A program made the position numbers and the translations under genes. The notes under the pieces are model-generated. The model had not been told where the DNA came from. It saw only the letters and a program-made list of their open reading frames with translations, and made no database searches. Positions 52,360 through 61,776 of a stretch of 64,000 nt of DNA are shown piece after piece; position 1 is the first letter of the stretch, and the number at the start of each line of letters is the position of its first letter. Source of the DNA: Actinomyces weissii (GTDB lineage: Bacteria; Actinomycetota; Actinomycetes; Actinomycetales; Actinomycetaceae); the NCBI RefSeq assembly GCF_016598775.1, contig NZ_CP066802.1:2500182-2564181 (forward strand), in the 5' to 3' direction.

Positions 52360-52595
52360 GCAGCCGCGGTCCAGTCAGGCAACCACCTCGTCCCGGGAGT
52401 TCCTTGCACTCACTGGAACCACCATCTCCCCGGCAGTGGTCGCGTACACCGGGTAGAGGTTGCTTCGCCGTCGAGAAAGCTACGGTGACGGGGCAGCCGG
52501 TCCGGGCCACAGCGCCAGCGACCTTGAAGGACTTCCATCCACCGCCATCCAGGTATTAGCTATAGCTGTTACCAACAGCTGCCCGGCGTGTCCTG

Positions 52596-52609
52596 GTTCC
52601 ACGTGAAAC
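52596..52609. other. parS: parS-like site 3 (one mismatch)
   Basis: GTTCCACGTGAAAC, one base off the perfect palindrome, at the end of the second 240-bp unit. Confidence 0.75.
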
Positions 52610-53409
52610 ATTCCTCAGGGCGGGGCCGGAGACGTAGGTATTCAACAGCCGACGGCGTCCTGCGCCCGTTGCGAACAACACGCTGCTCCCTGTCGAGCTG
52701 GGGAAGCAGACTCGTGGGGAAGGACCTGCGAGACCCTATAGGACGCTGGTCTCCATCTGGTGCGTGCCTTAAGTGCAGCTCCGGTCATTCAGTTGCGACT
52801 ATGCGCAGACAGAGGGCACGCCCAGCCCTAAAGGATCCTGGTCACCCAGGCCTCCCCGCTCAGGAGAGGGCATAGCCACCCGCGCCGTCGTGTCCCCTGG
52901 GGCCTGTGGGCCGCCCTGCGTGGGAGGGGGCATAGCGCTTCGTCATCCCGCGCTAGCCCTTACGGCAGAACCGGATCCCGAGCAGGGTCCACACGACCAC
53001 CGAGCACAGAACCTCCACAGGATCACCTTGTCCACAACCAGCAGCACGCCCCGGTCATGGCCTCATTCGTTGTAATCACATCTGATGCCGTGACCGCTTG
53101 AGCCCCTGTCAGGTCCCGGCACTGTCCCAGCACACAGCCACTGAGTTTCTTCTCCAGCTTGCTTGGAACGCAGTGGTGACAGCCACAAAGAACACACCCC
53201 AAGAGAGGCGGCACCCCAGAAGAGGTATCTGCTCGCTACAGGACACCACGGTGCTTGAAGTTGCTCTAGAGGTAGTGGATCGCGGCTGTCCGCGACCAGT
53301 GCTAGCTTCCGAGACTGAGTTGCCTGTCATTGTGGAGGGACAGGAGCACAAGGCTGCTTCATCCCACGGCCGGAGTGCAGGATCTTCGCAACAGTTCTCA
53401 CTTAGTCCG

Positions 53410-53423
53410 GTTTCACGTGAAAC
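53410..53423. other. parS: parS site 4
   Basis: Perfect GTTTCACGTGAAAC. Confidence 0.93.
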
Positions 53424-53661
53424 AACACCGCAGTCATCCTCCTAGTCCAAGCCGACCAAAGGGACCTGCTGTCACTCCTTGATGCAGATTGCACCTCGGC
53501 CGTGACAGACCTGGGTAGGGGCCCAGTAACTACCCAGCACAGTCCCCACTGGATCAGCCTGCCCAGCAACCGGTAGCCGCGACACATGGTCAGCGAACTT
53601 CCACTAACGGAGAGCTAATCACAAGCCCACGACTACATCGCACTTGCTCTGACCAATAAGC

Positions 53662-53675
53662 GTTTCACATGAAAC
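53662..53675. other. parS: parS-like site 5 (one mismatch)
   Basis: GTTTCACATGAAAC, one base off at the centre. Confidence 0.75.
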
Positions 53676-53680
53676 ACGAG

Positions 53681-53771
53681 CCTGCTACCCATGTGCCTAG
53701 AGGCAGGCCTCAAAAGGAGTTCCAGACCGATCCGATCTTCTCCTGCTACCCATGTGCCTAGAGGCAGGCCT
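53681..53771. repeat. 30-bp direct repeat pair in the parS island
   Basis: CCTGCTACCCATGTGCCTAG followed by AGGCAGGCCT occurs at 53681-53710 and 53742-53771, identical, 61 bases apart, between parS 5 and parS 6. Confidence 0.85.
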
Positions 53772-53806
53772 CCAAGGCATATGCCCACCGCGTCACTCCG
53801 CTCCTG

Positions 53807-53820
53807 GTTTCACGTGAAAC
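53807..53820. other. parS: parS site 6
   Basis: Perfect GTTTCACGTGAAAC; followed by AGACCTAGGCTGTCAC, shared with site 7. Confidence 0.93.
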
Positions 53821-54080
53821 AGACCTAGGCTGTCACGATCAAGCCCCGCGCACGGTGCTCCAATCGGGGGTGCCCACTCCCATGCGCCAGACACCAAACC
53901 ATTTGGTGAAACTGAAACAAGTCGGCCAGCAGGGGCCAGGTTCAAGGAGCGGTTGTAACGACTTCGTTCGAGTGAAGAGGTAGAGAGCCATCGGTGAACC
54001 ACGCAGTGACCGCCTCACCCTCAGACCGACCAGTCGCCGAGCATCTACACCACTAGGCGGGACTCCACTCACCGATCCCG

Positions 54081-54094
54081 GTTTCACGTGAAAC
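54081..54094. other. parS: parS site 7
   Basis: Perfect GTTTCACGTGAAAC; its downstream 45 bases nearly repeat those after site 6. Confidence 0.93.
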
Positions 54095-54429
54095 AGACCT
54101 AGGCTGTCACCATCAAGCCCCACGCACTGTCCTCCAGTCCGTAATGCCCACACCCTTGCTCTGCCACCACACTAATTAGCGCAGCACTTAAGGAAGGTGC
54201 TCCTGAAAAGAAGCACGCAGACCAAACTACGGTCGAGGTCTCCGTTGGAGCAGCGTCACGTCAAACAGAGCCCGTGGGCAAACAAGCTAGACGATGCCGT
54301 CAGGAGAGCGTCGGCCGCGAAGTGCACACGGTTCTAGGCTAGCCAGCGGCTCAGCTGGCGCAGGAGGATGCTGCACAGCGGCATGCGGCAAGCAGTACGG
54401 CCCCGGCACGAAGATGATGAGGGCTGCCG

Positions 54430-54443
54430 GTTTCACGTGAAAC
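54430..54443. other. parS: parS site 8
   Basis: Perfect GTTTCACGTGAAAC; followed by AACGACGTTGCCGTCC, shared with site 10. A much degraded copy (GCGTCACGTCAAAC) lies near 54,253. Confidence 0.93.
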
Positions 54444-54639
54444 AACGACGTTGCCGTCCGCCGGCCAGCAAATCAGTCACCGGAACCGGACTTTGCTGCC
54501 TCGAGGTAAACCACCCGGAGACTCGTCCTAAGTAAACCGGGGAGGCGACCGGCAAACATCTAGCAGGCTGCTACTACAAGACACCCCCTTCAGTAACCTG
54601 CGCCAGCGGTCTCCGATGCAAGGTTGCCAGCGGTTTCCG

Positions 54640-54653
54640 GTTTCACGTGAAAC
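54640..54653. other. parS: parS site 9
   Basis: Perfect GTTTCACGTGAAAC. Confidence 0.93.
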
Positions 54654-54879
54654 GCAGCAGAGGTTGCTCAACCAGGTCGCCGTCCACCCAAGTCCAGTGA
54701 CTCATCGAGGTCAAGCATCCAGCAGCCACAGGTAACACCAACCCACTCAAGCTCAAGCGACCACTGGGCAACTTACTATTACAAGGCACCCACCTCAGCG
54801 ACCAGCATCCTCACGGCGCCGTCGTCGATCTTCTGTACGAGGAATCTCGAGCGCGTTGATGCTACTACCGCCCTAACCG

Positions 54880-54893
54880 GTTTCACGTGAAAC
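54880..54893. other. parS: parS site 10
   Basis: Perfect GTTTCACGTGAAAC; flank repeats that of site 8. Confidence 0.93.
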
Positions 54894-55093
54894 AACGACG
54901 TTGCCGTCCAGCCTGCCAGCAAAGCAGTCACCCGGAACCGGCCCTGCACATCTCCAGCCGTATCGTTCCCTGGCACTGCCTTAGCAGACCGGGGAGGGGA
55001 TCAAGTAACCGCAGGTAGTGTGCCCTTCGTAGCCATTCACATCACTAACCTGCAGCAGCACCATCCTCAAGCACCAGCCTGATAGGGCTTCCG

Positions 55094-55107
55094 GTTTCAC
55101 GTGAAAC
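55094..55107. other. parS: parS site 11
   Basis: Perfect GTTTCACGTGAAAC. Confidence 0.93.
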
Positions 55108-55338
55108 CCGTTCCTGCTTCCCGGTCGTCACAGGTCGAGCCGTCGGAGGTCCCTGTTCCTGCTCGAGGTAGCTCGTCCCCTGGTGGAGAGGTCTTCAAGC
55201 GGGGAGAGGTCACACCTCCATCGAGCACGGTCCGACGGTTAAGGCACCTGCTCCGGCAAGCAGCAGCGAAGCGGTGCCGTCGTCGGTCTTGCGCACGGTC
55301 CGGAAGGCATGACCGCCGCCATCTGGAGGCAACCCCGG

Positions 55339-55352
55339 GTTTCACGTGAAAC
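55339..55352. other. parS: parS site 12
   Basis: Perfect GTTTCACGTGAAAC, about 115 bases before the aminotransferase start. Confidence 0.93.
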
Positions 55353-55468
55353 AACGGCCCCGGAGCAGCATCACCATCTCAGAAAGACAGCCGTGGACAT
55401 GTGGCTGTCACGCTGACGTGGGAGAATCTTTCCACTGCGTTCCATGGGGGAACGAGCGGAAGGAAGAG

Positions 55469-56776
55469 ATGACTGCTGAGAGCAACGTGAAAGGGAATCG
55501 GCTGGACCCCTGGTTGGACAACTATGCCGCCCGAGCTCATGGACTGCGGGCATCTGAAACACGCTCACTGTTCGCCGTGGCCTCCCGCCCCGAGGTAGTG
55601 TCCCTGGCTGGCGGCATGCCTAATCTCAAGGACCTTCCGCTGGAGCGGATCGCGCAGGCCACTGCCGACATGCTACGCAAGGACGGTGGAAAGGCCCTCC
55701 AGTACGGCAACGGGCAGGGATATCCTCGCCTGCGCCAGCAGATCACCGAGGTCATGGCCCTAGAGGGGATTGAGGCTGATCCGGAGGACGTCGTCATTAC
55801 CACTGGCTCCCAGCAGGCCGTCGACATCATCACTGAGCTGTTCATCGACCCCGGTGACGTTATCCTGGCCGAGGCTCCCACCTACGTGGGCTCGCTGTCG
55901 ATCTTCTCCACCTACCAGGCAGACGTGCAGCAGGTCCCTATCGACGCCGAAGGCGTAGTCCCGGAGGAGCTGGAAGCAACCATCGAGCGGCTTTCGCGTG
56001 CAGGCAAGCGGATCAAGTTCTTCTACTGCCTGCCTAACTTCCACAATCCTGCCGGGGTGACCCTCTCGGAGGAGCGGCGTCCCCAGGTCATTGAGATCTG
56101 CCGCCGGCACCATATCCTGATAGTTGAGGACAACCCCTACGGCCTGCTGGGATTCGAGGGGCAGACATACACCGCCTTAAAGACCCTGGCCCCCGAGGAC
56201 GTCGTCTACCTGGGCTCCTTCTCCAAGATCTTTGCCCCCGGCTACCGGGTGGGCTGGGCGGTGGCGCCGCCAGCGGTGCGGGACAAGCTCAAGCTGGCCT
56301 CCGAGGCCGCTATCCTGTGCCCCTCCTCCATGGGGCAGTACTCAATCTCCATGTACCTGGAGAACTTTGACTGGCGGGCCCAGATAGAGGACTTCCGCAG
56401 CATGTACCGGGGGCGCCGGGACGCGATGATCGAGGCCCTGAACGAGCACCTGCCTATGTGCACGTGGAACATCCCCGCCGGAGGCTTCTACGTCTGGGTC
56501 CGGCTGCCGGAGGGCCTGAACGCCAAGGAGATGCTGCCCCGCGCGGTGACCAACCTGGTGGCCTACGTGTCGGGCACAGCCTTCTACGCAGGTGGGAGCA
56601 CAGGCCACGAGAACATGCGGCTCTCCTTCTGCTACCCGGAGCCCAGCGAGATCCGTGAGGGGGTGCGGCGGCTGGCAGAGGTCGTCGTACGTGACCTTGA
56701 GCTGCGCAACCTCTTTGGCCCCACCCTTCCACGTCCAACTGCTGGTGTGACCGCACCTGCCCCTGACCAGATCTGA
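55469..56776 (+). CDS. PLP-dependent aminotransferase (2-aminoadipate/ARO8-like, MocR-type fold without HTH)
   Basis: 435 residues from ATG 55469 (GGAAGGAAGAG upstream; the open frame extends through a parS site but is not used). Motifs of the fold-type I LysN/ARO8 group: FAVASRPEVVSLAGGMPNL, GNGQGYPRLRQQI, TTGSQQAVDII, CLPNFHNPAGVTLSEERR, EDNPYGLL and the Schiff-base Lys in LGSFSKIFAPGYRVGW (about residue 253). No N-terminal GntR domain, so an enzyme rather than a regulator. Substrate cannot be fixed from sequence. Confidence 0.88.
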   Translation: MTAESNVKGNRLDPWLDNYAARAHGLRASETRSLFAVASRPEVVSLAGGMPNLKDLPLERIAQATADMLRKDGGKALQYGNGQGYPRLRQQITEVMALEGIEADPEDVVITTGSQQAVDIITELFIDPGDVILAEAPTYVGSLSIFSTYQADVQQVPIDAEGVVPEELEATIERLSRAGKRIKFFYCLPNFHNPAGVTLSEERRPQVIEICRRHHILIVEDNPYGLLGFEGQTYTALKTLAPEDVVYLGSFSKIFAPGYRVGWAVAPPAVRDKLKLASEAAILCPSSMGQYSISMYLENFDWRAQIEDFRSMYRGRRDAMIEALNEHLPMCTWNIPAGGFYVWVRLPEGLNAKEMLPRAVTNLVAYVSGTAFYAGGSTGHENMRLSFCYPEPSEIREGVRRLAEVVVRDLELRNLFGPTLPRPTAGVTAPAPDQI

Positions 56777-56786
56777 GGAGCCCAGG

Positions 56787-57746
56787 ATGACCACCATGAA
56801 CACGACCGAGAACCCTTTGCGCGTTGCCGTGCTGGCCGGGGGGCTTAGCCACGAGCGGGACGTGTCACTGCGCTCCGGTAACCGGGTGGCCCAGGTCCTG
56901 CGGCACCTCGGCCACTCCGTGATCGTGCTCGACGTCGACGCCAAGCTCATCTCCTCCTTGAAGTCCTTTGCCCCGGAGGTCATCTGGCCTCTGGTTCACG
57001 GTGGACACGGTGAGGACGGCGGCCTGCAGAACGTGCTGATCGCCTTGGAGACGCCGTACGTAGGCACCCACTCCGACGGCTGTCAGCGCGCCTCCTTCAA
57101 GCCCACGGCCAAGGCCACGGTGCGCACAGGTGGGGTCCTGACCCCCGATTCGGTGACGCTGCCTAAGGACTACTTTGCCCAGCTCGGTGCCCAGGAGGTG
57201 ATGACTATGGTCTCGGAGCACCTGGGCTACCCGGTGGTCGTGAAGCCCAATCAGGGTGGCTCCGGGCTGGGGGTCTCCTACGCCTCCTCTGTGGATGAGC
57301 TGCGCGCCGCTATGGTTACCTGTTTTGCCTACGATGAGCGTGCGCTGGTTGAGAAGTACGTGGCAGGTACGGAGGTGGCCGTCAGCGTCGTCGACACCGG
57401 CTCGGGTCCACGTGCGCTGCCGCCCGTGGAGGTGGTGTCTGAGGGACGCTACGACTTTGACGCCCGGTACAACCCCGGTCGCTCAGAGTACTTTGCCCCT
57501 GCCAGACTCAGCGCCGATCAGACCAGGGTGGTACAGGAGACGGCCCTGACTGTGCACCGTACCCTGGGGCTGGGCAATATCTCCCGCACGGACCTGATCC
57601 TCACGGAGGACGGCACACCCTGGTTCATTGACGTGAACGTGGTACCGGGCATGACCGAGACCTCCCTGTTCCCGATCGCTGCGGAAGCCGCTGGTGACCT
57701 GCCCCAGCTCTACGACGAGCTGGTCCAGAATCCTCTGTGCCGCTGA
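56787..57746 (+). CDS. D-alanine--D-alanine ligase-type ATP-grasp enzyme
   Basis: 319 residues, ten bases after the aminotransferase stop. VAVLAGGLSHERDVSLRSGNRVAQVL, PLVHGGHGEDGGLQNVLIALETPYVG, the ATP-grasp core VVVKPNQGGSGLGVSYAS and the C-terminal FIDVNVVPGMTETSLFPIAAEA belong to the Ddl family, slightly short of the typical 340-370 residues. It may make D-Ala-D-Ala, or ligate another pair since many actinomycetes have a second Ddl in the mur cluster. Likely co-transcribed with the aminotransferase. Confidence 0.85.
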   Translation: MTTMNTTENPLRVAVLAGGLSHERDVSLRSGNRVAQVLRHLGHSVIVLDVDAKLISSLKSFAPEVIWPLVHGGHGEDGGLQNVLIALETPYVGTHSDGCQRASFKPTAKATVRTGGVLTPDSVTLPKDYFAQLGAQEVMTMVSEHLGYPVVVKPNQGGSGLGVSYASSVDELRAAMVTCFAYDERALVEKYVAGTEVAVSVVDTGSGPRALPPVEVVSEGRYDFDARYNPGRSEYFAPARLSADQTRVVQETALTVHRTLGLGNISRTDLILTEDGTPWFIDVNVVPGMTETSLFPIAAEAAGDLPQLYDELVQNPLCR

Positions 57747-57790
57747 GAGACTAGACCGGGTGCTCAGAGTACCCAGATCCGTTTAAAGTA

Positions 57791-57826
57791 GCTGCCCCCG
57801 AACACCTTAAGGTGTTCGGGGGCAGC
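57791..57826. terminator. Bidirectional terminator between ddl-like gene and parB
   Basis: Perfect 16-bp stem, GCTGCCCCCGAACACC paired with GGTGTTCGGGGGCAGC, loop TTAA, between convergent genes. Confidence 0.92.
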
Positions 57827-57827
57827 T

Positions 57828-57841
57828 GTTTCACGTGAAAC
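57828..57841. other. parS: parS site 13
   Basis: Perfect GTTTCACGTGAAAC between the terminator and the parB stop codon. Confidence 0.93.
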
Positions 57842-57849
57842 CGCAGCGC

Positions 57850-59277
57850 TCAGTCCTCCGCTAGCGAGGTGCCCGGCGCCAAGGCGTCTACGATGCGGGC
57901 CAGGTCCTCGTCGCCAGCGAACTCGATGGTGATCTTGCCCTTCTTGGCGGTGCGCGTGACCTTGACCCGGGTCTCAAAGGCGTCAGAGAGCCTGGTGGAG
58001 AGCGCAGGCAGGGCCGTGGAGCGGATGCGTTGCGGGCGTGGCAGGGCCTCATCGGCCACCTGGGGCTCATCGTGCATGGCCACCAGCTCCTCGGTGGCGC
58101 GCACCGAGATGCCTTCAGCCACGATGCGCTGTGCCAGGCGCTCCATAGCCCCCACGTCGGGCAGCCCCAGCAGGGCGCGGGCGTGCCCGGCGGAGAGCAC
58201 CCCGGCCGCTACCCGGCGCTGCACCAGGGCGGGCAGCTTCATGAGCCGCAGGGTGTTGGAGATCTGGGAGCGAGAGCGGGCGATCCGCTTGGAGAGCTCA
58301 GCGTGGGTACAACCAAAGTCCTCCAGCAGCGCCTTGTAGGCAGCGGCCTCCTCCAGCGGGTTGAGCTGCACCCGGTGCAGGTTCTCCAGCAGGGCGTCGC
58401 GCAGCAGGTCCTGGTCATCGGTGTAGCGGACGATGGCGGGAATGGTCTCCAGCCCGGCCGCCCGCGCAGCACGGGTACGCCGCTCACCCATGATCAGCTC
58501 ATAGCGCGGGTCCTCGTCGTCGCTGCCGGGGGCCCGCCGCACCACGATGGGCTGAAGCAGACCGACCTCCCTGATGGAGGCCGCCAGCTCCTCGATCTCT
58601 TCCTCGTCAAAGAACTGCCGGGGCTGACGCGGGTTGGCGTCAATGCTCTCCAGCGGTATATGTCCAAAGGTCGCTCCCGGTACCGGCACCAGCCCTTCGT
58701 CATCGACACTCGTTTCACGTGAAACCTCCAGCTCCGGGGCTTCCTCAGAGGCCAGAGAGGTAACCGCCTCCTCCGCAGGTACCGCAGCTGCAGGATCGGG
58801 CTCTGCCGGAGCAGGGACATCCTCCGGCGTCGTACTGGAAGCCATGGTCTCCACCGGCACAGACGGCGTCGTGTGAACCGGCTCGGGTGCCCCCTGAACG
58901 TCCGGAACTTCTCTCCGAGAAAGGCTTTCCTCCGCAGCCTCTACCTCAGCCTTGCTCGCCGTTTCACGTGAAACCACAGCGGTCTTGGTAGCGCGCGTCG
59001 TAGTCCTCTTAGGATGCTTGGTAGCACGCTTGCTAGGCGCAAGCAGCTTAGCAGCCAGGTCCGAGGTAGACCGGGAGCCGGCTGAGCCAGAGCCCGTAGC
59101 GCTATCCCTGCCTTCCGACCGCAGGGCACCCGCCACAGGAGCCTGCCCTTTTACCTCCTGGCCCCGGCGCGAGCCCTCAGGGAAGAACACGTCAGTGGGA
59201 CGTCCCACCGGCTCTGCCTGGGCCGCCGGCATAAGTGCCTCCAGGCCGCGCCCCAGTGCGCGCCTTCTCTCAGCCAT
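57850..59277 (-). CDS. parB: Chromosome-partitioning protein ParB (CTPase/parS-binding)
   Basis: 475 residues, much longer than usual (about 300-350) because residues 20-190 are a low-complexity acidic, Ser/Thr/Ala-rich region. The conserved core follows: [53 protein letters not shown] (CTP-binding motif), [37 protein letters not shown] with an HTH, and a C-terminal dimerisation segment. Two perfect parS sites lie within its low-complexity coding part. Three bases after parA. Confidence 0.95.
   Translation of the reverse strand: MAERRRALGRGLEALMPAAQAEPVGRPTDVFFPEGSRRGQEVKGQAPVAGALRSEGRDSATGSGSAGSRSTSDLAAKLLAPSKRATKHPKRTTTRATKTAVVSRETASKAEVEAAEESLSRREVPDVQGAPEPVHTTPSVPVETMASSTTPEDVPAPAEPDPAAAVPAEEAVTSLASEEAPELEVSRETSVDDEGLVPVPGATFGHIPLESIDANPRQPRQFFDEEEIEELAASIREVGLLQPIVVRRAPGSDDEDPRYELIMGERRTRAARAAGLETIPAIVRYTDDQDLLRDALLENLHRVQLNPLEEAAAYKALLEDFGCTHAELSKRIARSRSQISNTLRLMKLPALVQRRVAAGVLSAGHARALLGLPDVGAMERLAQRIVAEGISVRATEELVAMHDEPQVADEALPRPQRIRSTALPALSTRLSDAFETRVKVTRTAKKGKITIEFAGDEDLARIVDALAPGTSLAED
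58712..58725. other. parS: parS site 14, inside parB
   Basis: Perfect GTTTCACGTGAAAC within the parB coding sequence; encodes part of the acidic linker (VSRETS). Confidence 0.93.
58961..58974. other. parS: parS site 15, inside parB
   Basis: Perfect GTTTCACGTGAAAC in the parB linker (VSRETA), the same reading frame of the site as in parS 14. Confidence 0.93.
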
Positions 59278-59280
59278 GTA

Positions 59281-60240
59281 CTACGCCTCCTCAGCGTCGT
59301 CGTTGCCCGTAACGTCTGCGTCCATGTCGGAGTCGACAGCCGTGGTGGGACTCCACTGCAGTCCCGCAACACCCCGGTAGGCGATCTCCTGGGCGAGCTG
59401 CTTGTAAGCGATCGCACCGCTGCAACGTGGATCCCAGAAGACCACCGGAGCCCCGAAGGAAGGCGCCTCCGCCACCCGCACCGAGCGCGGGATACGGGTC
59501 TGCAGGGTCTGCTCCGGGAAGAAGCGTCGCACCTCTCCCTCAACCTCCTTGGCCAAGGTGGTGCGACGGTCAAACATGGTCAAGGCGATCATGGAGATCC
59601 TCAGCTCAGGGTTGTGCAGCTCCGCGATGCGGTCAATTGACCTGCTCAGGAGCGCCAGCCCCTCCAGCGCGTAGTACTCAGCCTGCATCGGGATCAGCAC
59701 CTCGTTGGAGGCTACAAAGGCATTGATTGTCATGATCCCCAGGCTGGGTGGGCAGTCGATCAGCACGTAGTCCATCCGCGGCAGACCCTGCTGGTCACGC
59801 TGCACCAGGTAGGTGTGCAGGGCCTTGCTCAGCAGGGACTCACGGCGTACGGCGCCGACCAGCTCCACCTCCACCGCGGCCACGTCCAGGCTCGCTGGCA
59901 CGCAGTACAGGGTAGGAGAGAACTCAGTGGTAGCCACCACCTCGGCAATAGGCAGGTTCTCCACCAGCACGTCGTAGACGGAGGCAATGTCGTCACCGTG
60001 CTCCACCCCGAGCGCCGTGGAGGCATTGCCCTGGGAGTCGGCGTCGATAACCATCACGTGCAGCCCGGCCTCAGCCAACGCGGCGGCGATATTGACCGTC
60101 GTGGAGGTCTTACCTACCCCGCCCTTCTGGTTAGCCACGGCGATAACACGGGTCTTGTCCGGCCGGGGAAAGCCACCAGCAGCCACCTCATTCAGAGCGG
60201 AGTGGTCCGCTTGCAGCTCGTCGTAAATGGATCCAGACAC
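59281..60240 (-). CDS. parA: Chromosome-partitioning ATPase ParA (Soj)
   Basis: 319 residues from GTG 60240 with GAGGAG upstream. Deviant Walker A VANQKGGVGKTSTTVN (about residue 35), Walker A' VLIDCPPSLGIMTINA, and FPEQTLQTRIPRSVRVAEAPSFGAPV. Forms DNA-bound dimers that pull ParB-parS complexes toward the poles. Operon with parB; follows rsmG. Confidence 0.96.
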   Translation of the reverse strand: MSGSIYDELQADHSALNEVAAGGFPRPDKTRVIAVANQKGGVGKTSTTVNIAAALAEAGLHVMVIDADSQGNASTALGVEHGDDIASVYDVLVENLPIAEVVATTEFSPTLYCVPASLDVAAVEVELVGAVRRESLLSKALHTYLVQRDQQGLPRMDYVLIDCPPSLGIMTINAFVASNEVLIPMQAEYYALEGLALLSRSIDRIAELHNPELRISMIALTMFDRRTTLAKEVEGEVRRFFPEQTLQTRIPRSVRVAEAPSFGAPVVFWDPRCSGAIAYKQLAQEIAYRGVAGLQWSPTTAVDSDMDADVTGNDDAEEA

Positions 60241-60398
60241 GTGCTCTCCTCACAAATCGATTCCCTCAGTGAAGGCACCTGATCGCCCCAGTCTACGTGA
60301 GCGAAACCTACCCACAGGTAGGCAAGGCCCTGCGTCTAAGGGAAAACTCCTCAGACACCCTGATAATCAATACCTATCAATAGGCGCCACATGCCATG

Positions 60399-61166
60399 TC
60401 AGACTTTGGGTCGCCTGACTTCCACGACCATGGTGGTCTCCTCGCCCGGGGTCACCACCTCGTGCACCAGGGCGGGCTCCAGGCGAGCCTTCTTGATCAC
60501 GTACTTGGCGTCCTCCACCTCGGCCTGCGCCTTGGCACCCTTCAGGGCCAGCAAGGAGCCGCCCTGACGCAGCAGCGGCGCGGTCAGCCGCACCAGCTTG
60601 GACAGGTTGGCCACCGCCCGGGCGGTCACCACGTCAAAGCGGTCCTTGACCTCCTCCGCCCGGGCCCGCCTGATGGTCACGTTGTCCAGGTCCAGCTCAT
60701 CGACCACGTCCTGGAGCCAGGCGGTGCGCCGCTCCATGGTCTCGATCAGGGTGATGTCCAGGTCCGGGCGCAGCAGCGCCACCACGATCCCTGGGAAGCC
60801 CGCCCCCGAGCCTATGTCTGCCACCGTGCCCCGCGCCGGCAGGAAAGGCACCACCGCCGCGGAGTTCACCAGGTGCCTGCTCCACAGCCGCGGCAGCTCA
60901 CGCGGGCCCAGCAGCCCGCGCAGCTCCCCTTCCTCCACCAGCATCTGGGCAAAGTGCTCCGCCGCACCGAAAGCCAGCCCGAACAGCTCGCGCATCTCCT
61001 GGGTGGGCTGCTCCACCTGGGTAGCCGCCACCGGAGCAGGGTCCGGCTCCACGCCCTGCTCCGGAGCCGGGTCCGCCTGCTGCTCCCGCTCCTGCTCACA
61101 GGCCTGCTCCTGGCCCTGCGCCGCCCCCTGCCTCCGGTCCTGCTCCTGGGGCTGGTCCTGGCCCAT
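60399..61166 (-). CDS. rsmG: 16S rRNA (guanine-N7)-methyltransferase RsmG
   Basis: 255 residues. The first about 60 residues are Gln/Glu-rich low complexity, so the real start may lie further in. Core: LFGLAFGAAEHFAQMLVEEGELRGLLGPREL, SRHLVNSAAVVPF, SAM-binding VADIGSGAGFPGIVVALLRPDL and VTARAVANLSKLVRLTAPLL. Methylates 16S rRNA near the decoding centre. Confidence 0.93.
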   Translation of the reverse strand: MGQDQPQEQDRRQGAAQGQEQACEQEREQQADPAPEQGVEPDPAPVAATQVEQPTQEMRELFGLAFGAAEHFAQMLVEEGELRGLLGPRELPRLWSRHLVNSAAVVPFLPARGTVADIGSGAGFPGIVVALLRPDLDITLIETMERRTAWLQDVVDELDLDNVTIRRARAEEVKDRFDVVTARAVANLSKLVRLTAPLLRQGGSLLALKGAKAQAEVEDAKYVIKKARLEPALVHEVVTPGEETTMVVEVRRPKV

Positions 61167-61167
61167 C

Positions 61168-61743
61168 TCAGACCTCAGCGTCGGCCACGACGTCGGCGTC
61201 CTCCGCCTCGTCGTCCAGCCCTTCTTTATCTACGACGGCGGAGGCGGGCAGCACTACCACGTGGCGGTGCGGCTCAGCCCCCTCCGACTCGGAGACCAGG
61301 CCGGCGTCGGCCACGACGTCGTGGCAGACCTTGCGCTCAAAGGGGTTCATCGGTTCCAGGGCCAGGGGCTCGCCGGTGGCCAGAACCTTGTCAACAGCCT
61401 TGCGTGCCACCTCAGTCAGCTCCTCGCGGCGGGCGGCGCGGAAGCCGTTGATGTCCAGCATCAGGCGGGAGCGGTTGCCGGTGCGGGCCTGGACAGCCAG
61501 CCGGGTGAGCTCCTGGACGGCCTCCAGCACCTCGCCGTCACGCCCCACCAGGTCAGCCAGCTCGGTCTCGTCGCCCTCCTCCGAGGCCACTATGGCGATC
61601 GCGGCGCGGCCGTGGTCGATGTCGATGTCAATGTCGCCACCCAGGTCCGCGATGTCGAGCAGCTCCTCCAGGTAGTCGGCGCCGACCTCGCCCTCCTCCT
61701 CGAGGCGCTTGACGGTGGTGTTGTCCCTCATGGGTTGGTCCAT
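61168..61743 (-). CDS. jag: Jag/KhpB-family RNA-binding protein (KH + R3H)
   Basis: 191 residues. A KH-like domain (about residues 50-120: LVGRDGEVLEAVQELTRLAVQARTGNRSRLMLDINGF) followed by an R3H domain (ATGEPLALEPMNPFERKVCHDVV...SEGAEPHRHVVVLP). Acidic Asp/Glu-rich tail. Sits between yidC and rsmG as in most Gram-positives; post-transcriptional regulator linked to cell-wall growth. Confidence 0.92.
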   Translation of the reverse strand: MDQPMRDNTTVKRLEEEGEVGADYLEELLDIADLGGDIDIDIDHGRAAIAIVASEEGDETELADLVGRDGEVLEAVQELTRLAVQARTGNRSRLMLDINGFRAARREELTEVARKAVDKVLATGEPLALEPMNPFERKVCHDVVADAGLVSESEGAEPHRHVVVLPASAVVDKEGLDDEAEDADVVADAEV

Positions 61744-61776
61744 TCTCTCGGGTTGTACGGGGTGGGTGGCAGGGGC

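Larger units (their letters stand above)
51815..55468. other. Gene-free parS island (centromere-like region)
   Basis: 3.65 kb with no convincing gene on either strand. It holds ten parS or near-parS sites spaced mostly 210-275 bases apart, embedded in decayed direct repeats. Examples: GTCCAGTCAGGCAAC... units at 52124-52359 and 52368-52609, each ending in a parS; a segment after parS starting AGACCTAGGCTGTCAC at 53821 and 54095; AACAACGACGTTGCCGTCC at 54441 and 54891; and a 30-bp repeat at 53681 and 53742. The small ORFs found here do not look coding. Likely the chromosome's ParB-loading region. Confidence 0.8.

Noticed and set aside
52043..53445. Short ORFs in the parS island
   Set aside because: No ribosome sites, no resemblance to known proteins, and they cross parS sites and decayed repeats.
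53681..53771. A second CRISPR array (30-bp repeat, 61-base spacing)
   Set aside because: Only two copies, the sequence is unrelated to the array repeat, and it lies among other duplicated parS-flanking sequences.
54253..54266. GCGTCACGTCAAAC as a further parS site
   Set aside because: Three mismatches to GTTTCACGTGAAAC; too degraded to count, probably a decayed copy.
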